Shown here one piece after another: positions 54,622 to 64,000 of a DNA stretch of 64,000 bases. The DNA is from Meconema thalassinum (taxonomy: Eukaryota > Arthropoda > Insecta > Orthoptera > Tettigoniidae): contig OX336388.2 in assembly GCA_946902985.2 (NCBI GenBank), forward strand, positions 228,710,467 through 228,774,466, written 5' to 3'. Numbering within the stretch: the stretch's first letter is position 1; every line of letters starts with the position of its first letter. A program made the translations under genes and the position numbers. Under the pieces are notes generated by a model that saw only the letters and a list, made by a program, of their open reading frames with translations, was not told the origin of the DNA and ran no database searches.

Positions 54622-55440
54622 TTTAGGTAATTTTTTCTTGTTTTTGTAAATACATATTTTAAGCATTTTTTCCAGAGATACACAAATTCCTGTTTTTCAC
54701 TTATTAGCACATAGACATAATATTTACCTTTTTATCAGTATGCTAGATCTTTCAGTTAATTGCATTTTTGTTCTGTGTCACGTCAACGGGGAAGAACCTG
54801 TGAGCTATCTAATCTTCATGCAGAACGTATGTCAGCTTGCAACTCTGTTATTCTTAACTTGTCACCCCGTCCCGCTCACTGTGGAAGCCGGGGATTTCCT
54901 TGTCCATAGCCATATTGCACCACGTGCTAGATCTCCCCCTCCCCCAGCTACCTGGATCCAGTGTCACTCACATGCAGTTCATTTCTGGCACTGTGGAGTG
55001 TAAGGCTGTTCTACGATACCTAAAATAAAAACAACTACAAGTTATCGTCTGTTGCAGAATTTAAGGATAACTTTACTTCTGGTGGGGCCGTTTTGTTCTG
55101 CCAACCATGTGGGAAAGCAATCAAGGCTGAACAGCGATCTCAAGTTACACAACACCTCAAGGGCAAGAAACATATTGCAGCAGTTTCGTGCCTTCAGAAG
55201 AAGTCTTTCGCGATAATCGTCGGTCATTTGTGATGGACAACCTGAAGATGTATTTCGTTGTATATTGTAATGCTTCAGCAGTCAGTGAGACATAGCATAA
55301 ATTGCATTTGTAAGTACTGCATATTAATAAACTCAATTATAATGAAATATTTTTACTTTTTTGTCACATATTTCAGATATTTTTAATACATAAAAAATAA
55401 ATATTTCCCCAATTTTTAGCACCTAAAAATCTGAGCCTTA
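54622..55440 (-). mobile_element. hAT element, copy 2
   Basis: Same sequence as the hAT at 36,755, in reverse and without the HINE-B. The right end reads CACCTAAAAATCTGAGCCTTA. The left terminal bases are missing or displaced by HINE-A copy 5. It supplies the empty site for HINE-B copy 4. Confidence 0.8.
55041..55230 (+). pseudogene. hAT transposase N-terminus, BED-like zinc finger
   Basis: An open frame of about 60 codons without a clear start: AEFKDNFTSGG, then VLFCQPCGKAIKAEQ and VTQHLKGKKHIAAV. The C-x2-C and H-x5-H pairs form a BED/CGGBP1-like zinc finger of the kind found at the N-terminus of hAT transposases. The dimerisation and catalytic regions are absent. The frame ends in a stop at 55,230. 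Confidence 0.65.
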
Positions 55441-55515
55441 GTCTTGACCCAACATAATTTAGGGCACCGACGTGCAGGACCCATGGGTCTATTTTCAATT
55501 TAAAGGGTACTAATA

Positions 55516-55989
55516 CAGCGTGTCCGTAAAGTCTCTCTGCAGCGCATGTCTTACCTTGCGGGACGTGTTGGGTTGGCAGTATATTCATGTTATGTTGTTG
55601 AAAGGAAAACAATTAGGGCCTACGTTAAATTAAGTAATGCAATTATATATACCACTATCACACTGTGCTCTGTAAAGTTTCCACCAGCATGGAAAACCTC
55701 TTCCATTAAAATCACACGCTCTTCAGTAGTAAGCATTAGCCTACCACTAGACTCAGCATACACAAGAACTCAACTTACAGCGTCAACACTGTCACGCACA
55801 GGCACTCACTGTCGGCAATAATGGACCGGTATTCCCAACCCTATCTCTCCTGTTTGCACGGAACAAGTGCATGCTTATGCCAACCGCTGCGGTGAGACTT
55901 TGCGACAGGAATGTGCTGCCAACCTAACGCGTCCCACAAGGCGAGACCCACGTAGCTCACCGCTGCGGAGAGACTTTGTGGACGCACTG
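55516..55989. mobile_element. TA-flanked MITE, 474 bp
   Basis: CAGCGTGTCCGTAAAGTCTC at the left and the inverse of CAGTGCGTCCACAAAGTCTC at the right, each next to TA (55,514-55,515 and 55,990-55,991). The inverted similarity extends about 90 bp inwards (GGGACGTGTTGGGTTGGCAG). No coding sequence. Tc1/mariner-type by target site. Confidence 0.75.
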
Positions 55990-55991
55990 TA

Positions 55992-56317
55992 AGAGAATCC
56001 CTTTACAAGTAAGTGTAGAGATGTATTATTATTTTCAATGTTGAAAACATATTTTAAATGTCACTAAGAGCACCCAGGATCCAATTTAGCAAACACGTAA
56101 AGCTAAGGTATTTTGATAATTGTACCAAAATTAGGAAAACTAGAAGACCCGAAAAAGTATCCAAATACGTGTTTTGAAAAGCTCTATCAAACTCAAAATA
56201 AAATTATGAAAATTACTTCTGGCTTAAATGATATTTTGAAAAGACGTAGGCTACTAAATATAATAAAAACGCTTGTTTTTAAAATCTACTGATTTGATTA
56301 TTTTAATCTATCTTTAC
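55992..56317. other. Spacer
   Basis: Nothing recognised. Confidence 0.4.
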
Positions 56318-56876
56318 CTTCAATTTTGGTTGGTTCCTTAGTTGAGGGGCTGCGACAACGCGGTCATGTATCCCCGTGTACTTTGGGAGTGTGTAGAATC
56401 AGTCTGATAACCGGAATTAATTGTGATGGCTGTATTAGTGCGTGTTATCTGTTTTTAATTCATGTAAGGACTGCAAACATTCAATTTTCAAGTACTTCCT
56501 ACTTTTGCTACCAAACGCCACCGTCAACGACAACTAGTTCTAAACTTGGTTACTAGATGCCACCGCAGTCAGCTCCTGGCGACGATCGTTGGAACCTGAG
56601 AGCGTTAGTCAAATCTAACCTATAATTTAGCTTCACAGAAGTGTAAATAGTGGAAGGTTCTTTTACATGCCATTAATGTATATTCAATGACCGTTTGGTT
56701 GCAATAAATTATTATTATTATTATAAATCTATGACATGGGACCGCCGGCTTTACTTCCCCTCCGAATAACACTCTTAAACAATCCGACGACTTTGGCCGG
56801 GTTTGAACTCATGACCTTGGGCATAGAAGCTCAGCATGCTACCAACTACGCCACCGAAGCCCCTTATCTTCAATTT
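56318..56876 (-). mobile_element. SINE-1 alpha, full length, with likely 9-bp duplication
   Basis: The minus strand runs from the head (GGCTTCGGTGGCGTAGTTGG at 56,862, B box GGGTTTGAACTCATG-like) to the GGAACCAACC tail at 56,327. CTTCAATTT at 56,318-56,326 and 56,868-56,876 is a likely target duplication. A piece of about 50 bp with a GCAATAAATTATTATT end near 56,675-56,725 is inserted in the middle. Confidence 0.82.
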
Positions 56877-57693
56877 GAAGGAAGCAGATTTTTTTAATTT
56901 CTCAAAACGAAAGTAGATATTTCGATTTTGATTTGACCATGTATGGGTGCACTCTATAGTGCTCCTAGTGATAGATTCAGTGAACTGAATAACTTGTCAG
57001 TTTAGTGTGTGTCACCAGGCAGCCAACACGTAGGAGGCGTTTGTTTAACAAACAAAATATTCAAATGTAGAATAATAAAATTAAACAGCAGAAAGTAACA
57101 ATGAAAGGAGTCAGAAACAAGATGAAGACATTGCAATCATTGAACGATCGACAACTACACATGAAATTACTTCAAAGGAACACAAACCTCGCCAACAGAA
57201 GTCGAAGACAGACGATACTCGTATGGTTTCGTTCAAACAATACATGGACACGAAGAGTTAGACCACATCCTTTGTCGTCACTTAATTGATGTAAAGTTTA
57301 TTAATTGTTTTCTTTTTTTATGATAAATTCTCAATTCCCAAGTCTTGTTTTCAAAATTAAGTTCCTAGTCTGAAGAACTAGAACTATGATTTTTTAATTT
57401 CAATGAATAATAATTGGAGTTGGATTTGAAGATATTATGATTTTATAAACAAGTCGGTTGTTATCCGAATCTACTGACATTTTAATTAGATAAAGCATAA
57501 ACACCTTTAGACATTTGAGGAGAAAGTCGTTCCCTTAGGCTTGGTATGGAATGTGCTATGTTTAAGATGAATGTTACACAACCAGAATTGCAGCCATTTC
57601 TTTTTCGGAGTGTTAATTATGCTAAATGAAAATTTGAATGATATTAGCCTAAATTATCATCTTACAATTTGTCATGTAAGATATATAACAGAA
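56877..57693. other. AT-rich spacer
   Basis: No repeat partner seen. A 62-codon basic open frame at 57,101 has no domain. Confidence 0.4.
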
Positions 57694-59125
57694 CAAGGCG
57701 TTCCGTGATGAACTAAAGAGCCTACTTTTCTTAAAATATAAGATTCATGCCAATGATTAATCTACGGTATCTAGAATAATGACGAAATTAAGTTGGTAAT
57801 ATCGAAATTTCTAATTAGTTCGAAATACTGTATACCTGTCATAATGTAGCCTAATAGAGAACTACAGTTGGCAGCCCTGGTGACTGAATATATTCTTAGT
57901 TCCATATCTTAAGGTTCAGAATACAAAATTTGGTTGAAGTCTAATGGATAGCATGTACGTTACATGCAGTTAAACATTGAATCTAACAGCGCGCGTAAAA
58001 TCATGTTGGCAACAATGACATACATGTATTGGTCAGAAATAATCTGAAATAATCGGATCTATTGTTGTGTCAATTTTTAATGAAATCCATTAGTCAGTAC
58101 AGAAGTTACAAGCATTTTAAAATTGGACTTACCAGCAGGCTTAGAATCATGTTGGCAGCACTGGTGTAGGCCTATATTAGTTACTCCAAATTAATCTAGA
58201 AAGCCAGGTACTATACGTGTGCAAAGTTTAGAGCTATTGACTTGCATACTTTCTGATATATTGATATTAGGGTTACAAAAATAGAGACAGTATTTATTAA
58301 CAGTTGGCAGCCCTGGTTACTCTTAAGAATCGGCATAGTCATATCTGTTATGGTAGACATAGCACACACGAAATTTGGTTGAAATCCAATTGATAGTATA
58401 GAAGTTACATGTATTTAAAGTTGGACCTCTCAGCAGGCTTAGAATCATGTTGGTAGCACTGACGTATATAAGTTACTCCAAATTAATACAGAATGTCAGG
58501 TACTATACGTGTGCGTAATTTAAAGCTGTCGGCTTGCATACTTTCTGATATATGGGTATTTGGATTTAAAAAATTGAGAGCATTTATTAAGAGTTGACAG
58601 CCCTGATGGCTCTTAAGAATACGCTTAGTCATATTTGTTTATGTACACATAGCACATACGAAATTTGATTGAAATCCAATTGATAGTGTAGAAGTTATAT
58701 GCATTTAAAATTTGGACTTATCAGCAGGCTTATAATCATTTTGGCAACACTGCCATGTATGGCCTCCTGGAAATTAAAGTGCAATATTATTATCTATACG
58801 TTTGCCAATTTTGAAATAGCTCCCATTCATACCTTCCAAGATATCCAACATGGAGCTCAAATTTCAATTGCGATTTTTCAGCAGTTGGTAGCACTGACAT
58901 CATTTTCAAATATGGCCGTGAGATATTCAGGTATAGATCTTTACTCCTACCAAATTTTGTTTCGATTGCTGCAGCCGTTTAGGAGTTGATAGGGGGGGAC
59001 ACACACACAGCCAGTCAGACAGACAGGCAGAAGGACAGACAGACAGACAGACACACACACATTTGCCCGATCTCATAAGTCTACTTTTTCCTCATTTTTG
59101 TAAAATGTGAAAAGTAGGCTAAAAA
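57694..59125 (+). mobile_element. HINE-A copy 6, best preserved
   Basis: Starts CAAGGCGTTCCGTGATGAAC and ends GTGAAAAGTAGGCTAAAAA. TTGGCAGC/TTGGTAGC/TTGGCAAC words fall at 57,868, 58,006, 58,152, 58,304, 58,450, 58,594, 58,741 and 58,885, close to every 146 bp. The 3' part carries the G run, CACACA and GACAGACAGA tracts and the stem AAGTCTACTTTT/AAAAGTAGGCT. Confidence 0.8.
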
Positions 59126-59890
59126 TAAACTTCCCGTTCCTAATAATGATAACCGGATTGTATTCTAAAAACTCTTCGCAAATATACTCCAAACATTATC
59201 AGCAGCTTATCCGCACAGGCATGCAAACTCTATCCACATGGTGAAACATTTTGCGGATATCCACGGGCTAATCCGCCGATAACCACATTCGCGCAGGGCT
59301 TTACTTATATGTAAATTAAATAAAGTGGATTTTTTTCTAAATGTATTAAAAATCTTGTGTCCTACTATCCGGCACCCAGCCTGAAAGTACAATTGGGCGA
59401 GTTAATACAGATGTTACCGGATATACATATCATCTCTAATCTTTACCACATCACTGATATAAACTGCCAGTTGTGTGTTTCCGTCTTACTTACTCACTCA
59501 CCGATTCAGTGTGCATTGCTAACATATACACAAACACACATAGAGTGATAAAGAAGAGAGAGACGATAAAATATTGGAAAGTGTGACACGTGATATAAAG
59601 AACAGGTTTAGAGTGAGACAGAAGGAGACGTCTCCCCTAATCTTTAGACCTATTATTTATAAGTATTTTGACTGCCTGTTCTTTGGGGGATGACAGAGAC
59701 AGAGGCTTGGCTCTGAAGCTGGTCATGTTCGCACATAAATTGTGAGATTTCGACCGCCCTGTCTGGAGTGACATCATCTAAACTCAATCCAGATAGATCG
59801 TTTGTGCCTGTATTGAGGTGCGCATATATTTCTGAAAGGAGCTCTTCTCTGCATCGCTTATGCAGCCTTATCAGCATGTGACGAGAATAG
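59126..59890. other. Spacer with family J repeat and a small open frame
   Basis: 59,195-59,310 is family J (reverse match to 36,188-36,262). The minus-strand frame 59,653-59,877 contains HLNTGTNDLSG, which resembles the GxND block of SGNH hydrolases that occur in some non-LTR ORF1 proteins. That resemblance alone is weak. Confidence 0.35.
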
Positions 59891-59892
59891 CA

Positions 59893-60073
59893 TTCATCAT
59901 CACCGTCATCGTCATCATTATCATCATCATCATCGTTATCATTATCATCAGTATATTCATTATTATCGTCATAGCTATCATCATTATCGTTATCATCATT
60001 GTTATCTCATCATCGTTATCATTATTATATTCATCATCATTATCTTCATCATCGTTTTCATTATCATCATTCT
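59893..60073. repeat. Degenerate (ATC)n/(ATT)n simple repeat
   Basis: About 180 bp of CATCATCATTATCATCGTTA-like sequence, directly followed by a SINE-2 head. Confidence 0.9.
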
Positions 60074-60420
60074 TAGTACGGTGGGTGAGTAGTTATCGTG
60101 TCGGACTACCAAACCCAAGAGTTTGCAGGTTCGCTCCTGGCCATGGTAAGTGATTTTTGAAAGGCGACAAAAACTCGGCACGTATGACATACGTTGTTGG
60201 CATGTTAAAGAACCCATTTGAATTCAGTAGGCCGCGTTCATAGTGGCAAAATTAATCTCGGGATTTTCCGGCAATACAAAAAGATCCTCCAGTCTCTACT
60301 AGAAAGCGCTATAGTGTCTAGGAGATTAGATATCTAACCTCCTTGACTTTCATAGCGCTCCAAGGAACAACAAAATTCGATATACAAGCTGCCCTCTGGG
60401 TGTAAAATACCAAAGCTCCG
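60074..60420 (+). mobile_element. SINE-2, 3' end missing
   Basis: Head TACGGTGGGTGAGTAGTTAT, B box GCAGGTTCGCTCCTGGCC and body as far as CTGGGTGTAAAATACCAAAG. It then leaves the family without the GAGGCCATACGA end. Confidence 0.8.
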
Positions 60421-60547
60421 TTTTTTATTGTTTCCGAGAGTTTGTCAGTCTTTTCGTAAAGAGTATCGTTCCTAACATAGACTAATTTGTTGTTATTATT
60501 ATTGTTAGTAGCCTATTATTATGATTATTTATTTGTTTATTAAAAAA

Positions 60548-60724
60548 AAGTTTGGTGCTTTTCAGTCGGTCAACACGAATGTACCCGAAAAGAGCTGGGT
60601 TATGCCCTAATCCTGAAATAAATTACATGAGATTAATAACTACATGTAATTTATTTCAGGATTAGGGCATAACCCAGCTCTTTTTCGGTACATTCATGTT
60701 GCCCGATTGAAAAGCACCAAACTT
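60548..60724. repeat. Palindrome, 82-bp arms
   Basis: 60,548-60,629 and 60,643-60,724 are inverted copies with only a few differences around a 13-nt loop (AGATTAATAACTA). The right arm and the following 46 bp belong to family G (compare 51,945-52,062). A TTTA microsatellite follows at 60,773-60,800. Confidence 0.92.
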
Positions 60725-60839
60725 TTGTTTACTTAGGCAACACTGAAAATTGGCTTCAAACCCCACAATCTTTATTTATTTATTTATTTATTTATTTATA
60801 TAAGCTATTTAAGCCCATCGAATCACAAAAAACAAATTA

Positions 60840-61760
60840 TGATAAACTGTTGTTTTACTCGGTCTACCAAAACTCCTTCATCGTTTGACTTCGTCCATCC
60901 TTTCTCCTTGGTCGATCTTCAGGTGAAACTACCGAACTATGTATCTTCTGTTTCCTACATTTCTGTTGGTTGGTTGGTTCTTAAGTTTAGGGGCTGCGAC
61001 AACGCGGTCATGTAGCCCCGTGTACTTTGGGTGTGTGTAGAATCTGTCTGATAACCGGTGTTAATTGTGATCACTGTATTAGTGTGTATGTGTTTTAATT
61101 CAGGTAAGGACTGCAGACGATCAATTTTCAAGTAGTTCCTACTTTTGTCGCCAAACGACACCTTCAACGACATCTAGTTCAGAACTTAGCTACCAGACGT
61201 CACCGCAGTCGGCTCTTGGCAACGAACGTAGGAACCTAAGAGCGTTGTTTACATTCTTAACCTATACAATTTAGCTTCACACAGGTGTGATTAGTGGAAG
61301 GTTTTTTAAAATGCCATACATCTATGACAAGGGACCGCCGGCTTTACTTCCCCTCCGAAGGAAGGCATACTGAGGGATTTTTAACGCTCTTAAAAAATCC
61401 GATGATTTCGGCCGGGTTTGAGCCCGCGATCTTGGGCATAGAAGCTCAGCATGCTACCGACTACGCCACCGAAGCCGCCTTTTATGAAATCAATTTGGAC
61501 CTGTTTAACCCAGACTGTTGTAACTTTGAGTTTTCTTAAGTATGTCAGAATTCCCCTTGTTAATCGGTCGTCATTCCGTCTCATGATCTGGCCGTATAAA
61601 CTCAGTCGTCGTTTGCGGAAATTTGTCTCGATGTTGAAGTATATCTCTGTAATTGTGTGCGATTATGGCTATATCCTTTATCTGGGAGTTTAGGACCCAA
61701 GATTTCACGGATGCTATTTCTCTCAGCCATTTTGATGTTTTCGTGATCCCCTTTGTAGTT
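60840..61760 (-). pseudogene. LINE-A C-terminal fragment, split by SINE-1
   Basis: The minus-strand upstream half (61,760-61,482) has IETNFRKRRLSLYGQIMRRN, DDRLTRGILTYLRK and TTVWVKQVQID. The downstream half (60,962-60,840) has PRRKDGRSQTMKEFW, the family ending. A 514-bp SINE-1 lies exactly between. The 5' truncation point is next to an AAT/ATT tract at 61,764-61,790, as in other LINE-A copies. Confidence 0.78.
60966..61479 (-). mobile_element. SINE-1 alpha, full length
   Basis: Uninterrupted, from the head at 61,479 (GGTGGCGTAGTCGGTAGCAT, B box GGGCTCAAACCCGG) to the tail AACCAACCAACC at 60,966. It gives the reference length of about 514 bp for the alpha subfamily. Confidence 0.87.
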
Positions 61761-61784
61761 TAAGAATAATAATCATTATTATTA

Positions 61785-62640
61785 TTATTCATCTGAAATC
61801 TCTACTTAGTATAAAACAAAGTCCCCGATTCTTGGATGTTACGGGTAAACTCGAGAACCACTGGATTGATTTTAATCCGGTTTTCACCATTCTATAAAGG
61901 ATATGTGGAGGATGATTTCTGTAGAAAATAATTTATTTATGATCAAAAGAAGCCGAGCAGTAACGATTTCAGTGGAGAAGTCGAAATAAAACCTGGCGTC
62001 CGAGCGCTTTGTAAGCTTACGCTGGGCAAACCGTTAAAAATAACTGAATACTATGAGTGTAAGAATTGTTCAGCATGAAAAGTTCTACAAAAAAGCCCGG
62101 GAGAGCATATGTTTACCTTCAATACATCGTCCACTATAAGTGTTTGTACGTTTAAATTTCTTCCAACCGTGTTCATTCAAGTACTGAGGCGACAGTTTAC
62201 GAGCTAGATAAGGGCGAGTCTATCATCCCTGTTACAGCCTTGCTAGCGGGCGAACCTATTGCCCCAGATACAGCCAGCGGCAAACCGTTGAGTCATGTTG
62301 AGTTAAACACTTAAGAGAAGAGTGGTTGTGTTTGGAGTTTCCCTGGAAGTGCAACTCGGCTTTTCTTCATTTCGCCTGTGAACTTTTCGTTCCGCAAAAT
62401 TCACAGTCAAGTTAAGATTGGACGGAAGGGGGATTTGTGTTTTATGCACCTCGCCATTCTTAAATTACGTCTGACAAGAATTTGTTGCACATGCATCTCC
62501 ATGATATTATATTTAATAGTCCAGTCAGTGATTTTAACCCATCATGCCGAGACGTAAAACGGATATTGGTCGTTGTTCATTGGCATTGGAAAAAATAAAG
62601 CGCTTATAACGTAATGCATTCATAACTGTTCCCGGACGAA
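61785..62640 (+). mobile_element. Family D copy 3, possible Helitron 5' end
   Basis: 61,785-62,390 matches the copies at 25,225 and 25,990 in reverse. Further on, an ATG at 62,544 opens a short frame starting MPRRKTDIGRCS and stopping at 62,607-62,609. Starts of the type MPRRKxDIGR are familiar to me from Helitron-associated proteins of arthropods, so the family may be the 5' leader of an autonomous rolling-circle element. This rests on one short peptide and is uncertain. No Rep or helicase motif is present in the window. Confidence 0.4.
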
Positions 62641-62729
62641 GCGGGTCGGGTTAATAGTTGAAGAATAAGTGAGGTTAGGATAACAATTGGAGCATTAAAT
62701 GGTGCAGAAATATTTTGAACAACACTAAG

Positions 62730-63165
62730 AAATTTATTTACAGTTCATTGGTACATATTACTGTATTTTGTTATATGAAGCAGGAACTTGGACGTTAATC
62801 AGACAGCAAGCAAACAAATTATTAGTAACAGAGAGGGATTATTGGAGGATGGCGGCAAGAAAATAAAGATTGGATAAAATTAGAAATACGAGAATCAGAG
62901 AAATTATGCAGGTAAAATAAATGTACTAGAAGTGGTTGAAGAAGGAAGATTACAATGGTCTGGACTTGTGAAAAGGATCCAGAATAGTAGAATTCCAAAA
63001 TTTAATATTACGTTAGCAAGCTGAAGGCAAACGGAAACGGGGTAAACCAAGAGAACAATGGATGGATGGTGTGAAGAGAAGCGCGGCTACCAGAGGCTTA
63101 ACCGAGGAAGATGCTGAAGACCGACATTTGTGGAGGAGTAGAGTATTTTTGGGTTGAAGGAAAAG
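62730..63165 (+). pseudogene. LINE-B-like C-terminal fragment
   Basis: Blocks in shifting frames: LLYEAGTWTLIRQQANKLLV, a degenerate RLQWxGxVKRI region, KRKRGKPREQWMDGV, AATRGLTEEDAEDRHLWR. The order matches the C-terminus of LINE-B (RGRGRPRMRWMDSV and so on). Three or more frameshifts. It ends with GAAGAAGAATTATTATTG. Confidence 0.7.
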
Positions 63166-63289
63166 TACTGTACTGTAGAATATTCCTAATGAAGAAGAAT
63201 TATTATTGTTATTGTCTCATATGTTCACCATATCATTGGGTACAATTCACCATTTCATCGGCTTTTGATGCAAGATGGAGTGGAGTTCT

Positions 63290-64000
63290 CTAAACTGGTA
63301 GGTTGAGGAATGAACGAACTATGGAGCAGGTCTCCCAAATAACTACTTTCTGCATACTGGTCTGCAGATTATGGTGGAGCCCCAGTTTATAGAGGTTGGC
63401 CTTCAGCGACTTCGGTATGATCCCTGTGGAAGAGATTATGATAGGCAATACAGTGACAAATCCCTGTCGCCACATCTGTCGGATCTCTTCAGCCTGAGGC
63501 ATGTATTTGGACACTGTCTCAGCATAACTGTGCTGGATATTATGTGAGTTAGGGACTGCGATATCTATTAGAAGAGTTTTCCTCTGCCTGTTTGCTGATA
63601 TAGGTCTATCTGTGATCACTAACCTGTCCCAGAGTAGCGTGTGTGTATCATTCTCCAGAACAGCATCAGGAATGTATTGATAGTAAGGCAGAACATTATT
63701 ACTTAAGGAGTGCTTCTTTGCCAAGTTCAGGTGGATTATCTTGGCTAATTGGTCAAGTCTCTGCAAGTAATATGTAGATGGAATAGTTGTACAGCCCCCT
63801 GTGATATGCTGGATGGTCTCCGATTCGCGACGGCATCTCCTACATTTGTCATATGACATGTCTGCCTTAATGTTGTATTTTAGGTAGTTCTTTGTTGCCA
63901 CTACTTGATCTTGTATCGCGATCATGAACCCCTCAGTCTCAGGAAATAGATCCGCATGGGTCAGACAGCTGTTCGACGCATGTGTGTCGACATATTCTTG
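63290..64000 (-). CDS. LINE-E pol C-terminus, restriction-like endonuclease type, partial
   Basis: An open frame of about 236 codons enters at the window edge (64,000) and ends at a stop at 63,290. Near its start, CRRCRRESETIQHITGGC is a C-x2-C...H...C zinc-binding element. Then come DTHTLLWDRLVITDRPISAN and TLLIDIAVPNSHN, ending VLPIIISSTGIIPKSL and CSIVRSFL. Similar C-termini occur in non-LTR elements with a restriction-like endonuclease after the reverse transcriptase (R2-like group). The PD pair usually expected before the LIDIAVP strand is not seen, as if about a dozen residues were lost, so the enzyme is probably inactive although the frame is open. The reverse transcriptase part lies outside the window. 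Confidence 0.72.
   Translation of the reverse strand, partial: QEYVDTHASNSCLTHADLFPETEGFMIAIQDQVVATKNYLKYNIKADMSYDKCRRCRRESETIQHITGGCTTIPSTYYLQRLDQLAKIIHLNLAKKHSLSNNVLPYYQYIPDAVLENDTHTLLWDRLVITDRPISANRQRKTLLIDIAVPNSHNIQHSYAETVSKYMPQAEEIRQMWRQGFVTVLPIIISSTGIIPKSLKANLYKLGLHHNLQTSMQKVVIWETCSIVRSFLNLPV

Overview
The window looks like nuclear DNA from an arthropod with a large, repeat-swollen genome. AT-rich sequence is packed with decayed non-LTR retrotransposons, several unrelated tRNA-derived SINEs, mariner/Tc1 and hAT remnants, a solo LTR and many copies of Helentron-like non-autonomous elements. The tail styles (LINE ends in AAT, CAA or ATG repeats; SINE ends in ATT, ACCA or ATAAA repeats) fit a polyneopteran insect such as an orthopteran. 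That is an inference from family resemblance, not a species identification. No complete host gene was found; one short GC3-rich segment near 4.85-5.00 kb is the only exon-like candidate. No rRNA, CRISPR or bacterial-type features are seen.

Names used here: HINE-A, HINE-B and HINE-C are Helentron-like non-autonomous families. SINE-1 to SINE-6 are tRNA-headed or tRNA-like SINEs. LINE-A has an AAT tail, LINE-B an ATG tail and LINE-C a CAA tail; LINE-D is another LINE fragment and LINE-E has a restriction-like endonuclease C-terminus. Families D, E, G, I, J, K and L are repeats recognised only because two or more copies occur in this window.

Layout. 0-8.9 kb: SINE-3, SINE-1, family I, HINE-A, two nested LINE-A fragments, the exon-like segment, a 40-bp minisatellite of about 30 copies with an 80-bp higher-order section, and a LINE-C tail. 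9-17 kb: family I split by a Jockey element that itself holds a foldback insertion and a mariner with inverted 5' ends; then LINE-A, SINE-2, LINE-B, HINE-C and SINE fragments. 17-24 kb: HINE-B, HINE-A, and a LINE-A coding relic split by a second HINE-B. 24-29 kb: a SINE-1 split by later insertions but still bracketed by a perfect 15-bp duplication, Helitron-like family D, family E and a solo LTR. 29-35 kb: LINE, SINE-2, SINE-3, a HINE-A between two 129-bp direct repeats, and LINE-C. 36-39 kb: a three-level nest, SINE-4 holding a hAT element (8-bp duplication) holding HINE-B. 40-47 kb: HINE-B, HINE-A, and mariner and Tc1-like elements side by side. 48-52 kb: three LINE-A fragments in tandem, a 1,160-bp palindrome, and SINE-2 with a 15-bp duplication. 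53-59 kb: HINE-A (reverse), hAT copy 2, a TA-flanked MITE, SINE-1, HINE-A. 59-64 kb: a simple repeat, SINE-2, a small palindrome, LINE-A split by SINE-1, family D with a possible Helitron N-terminus, LINE-B-like, and an open LINE-E reading frame running off the end.

The most notable pattern is in the HINE-A and HINE-B families. They have different interiors but share one 5' hairpin end and one 3' stem-loop end. Both interiors are organised with a period of about 146 bp. HINE-B carries one YY1/Pho-like word (GCCGCCATNTTG) per period. Two interrupted hosts (the hAT element and a LINE-A frame) allow the insertion points to be placed inside A/T runs without a target duplication.
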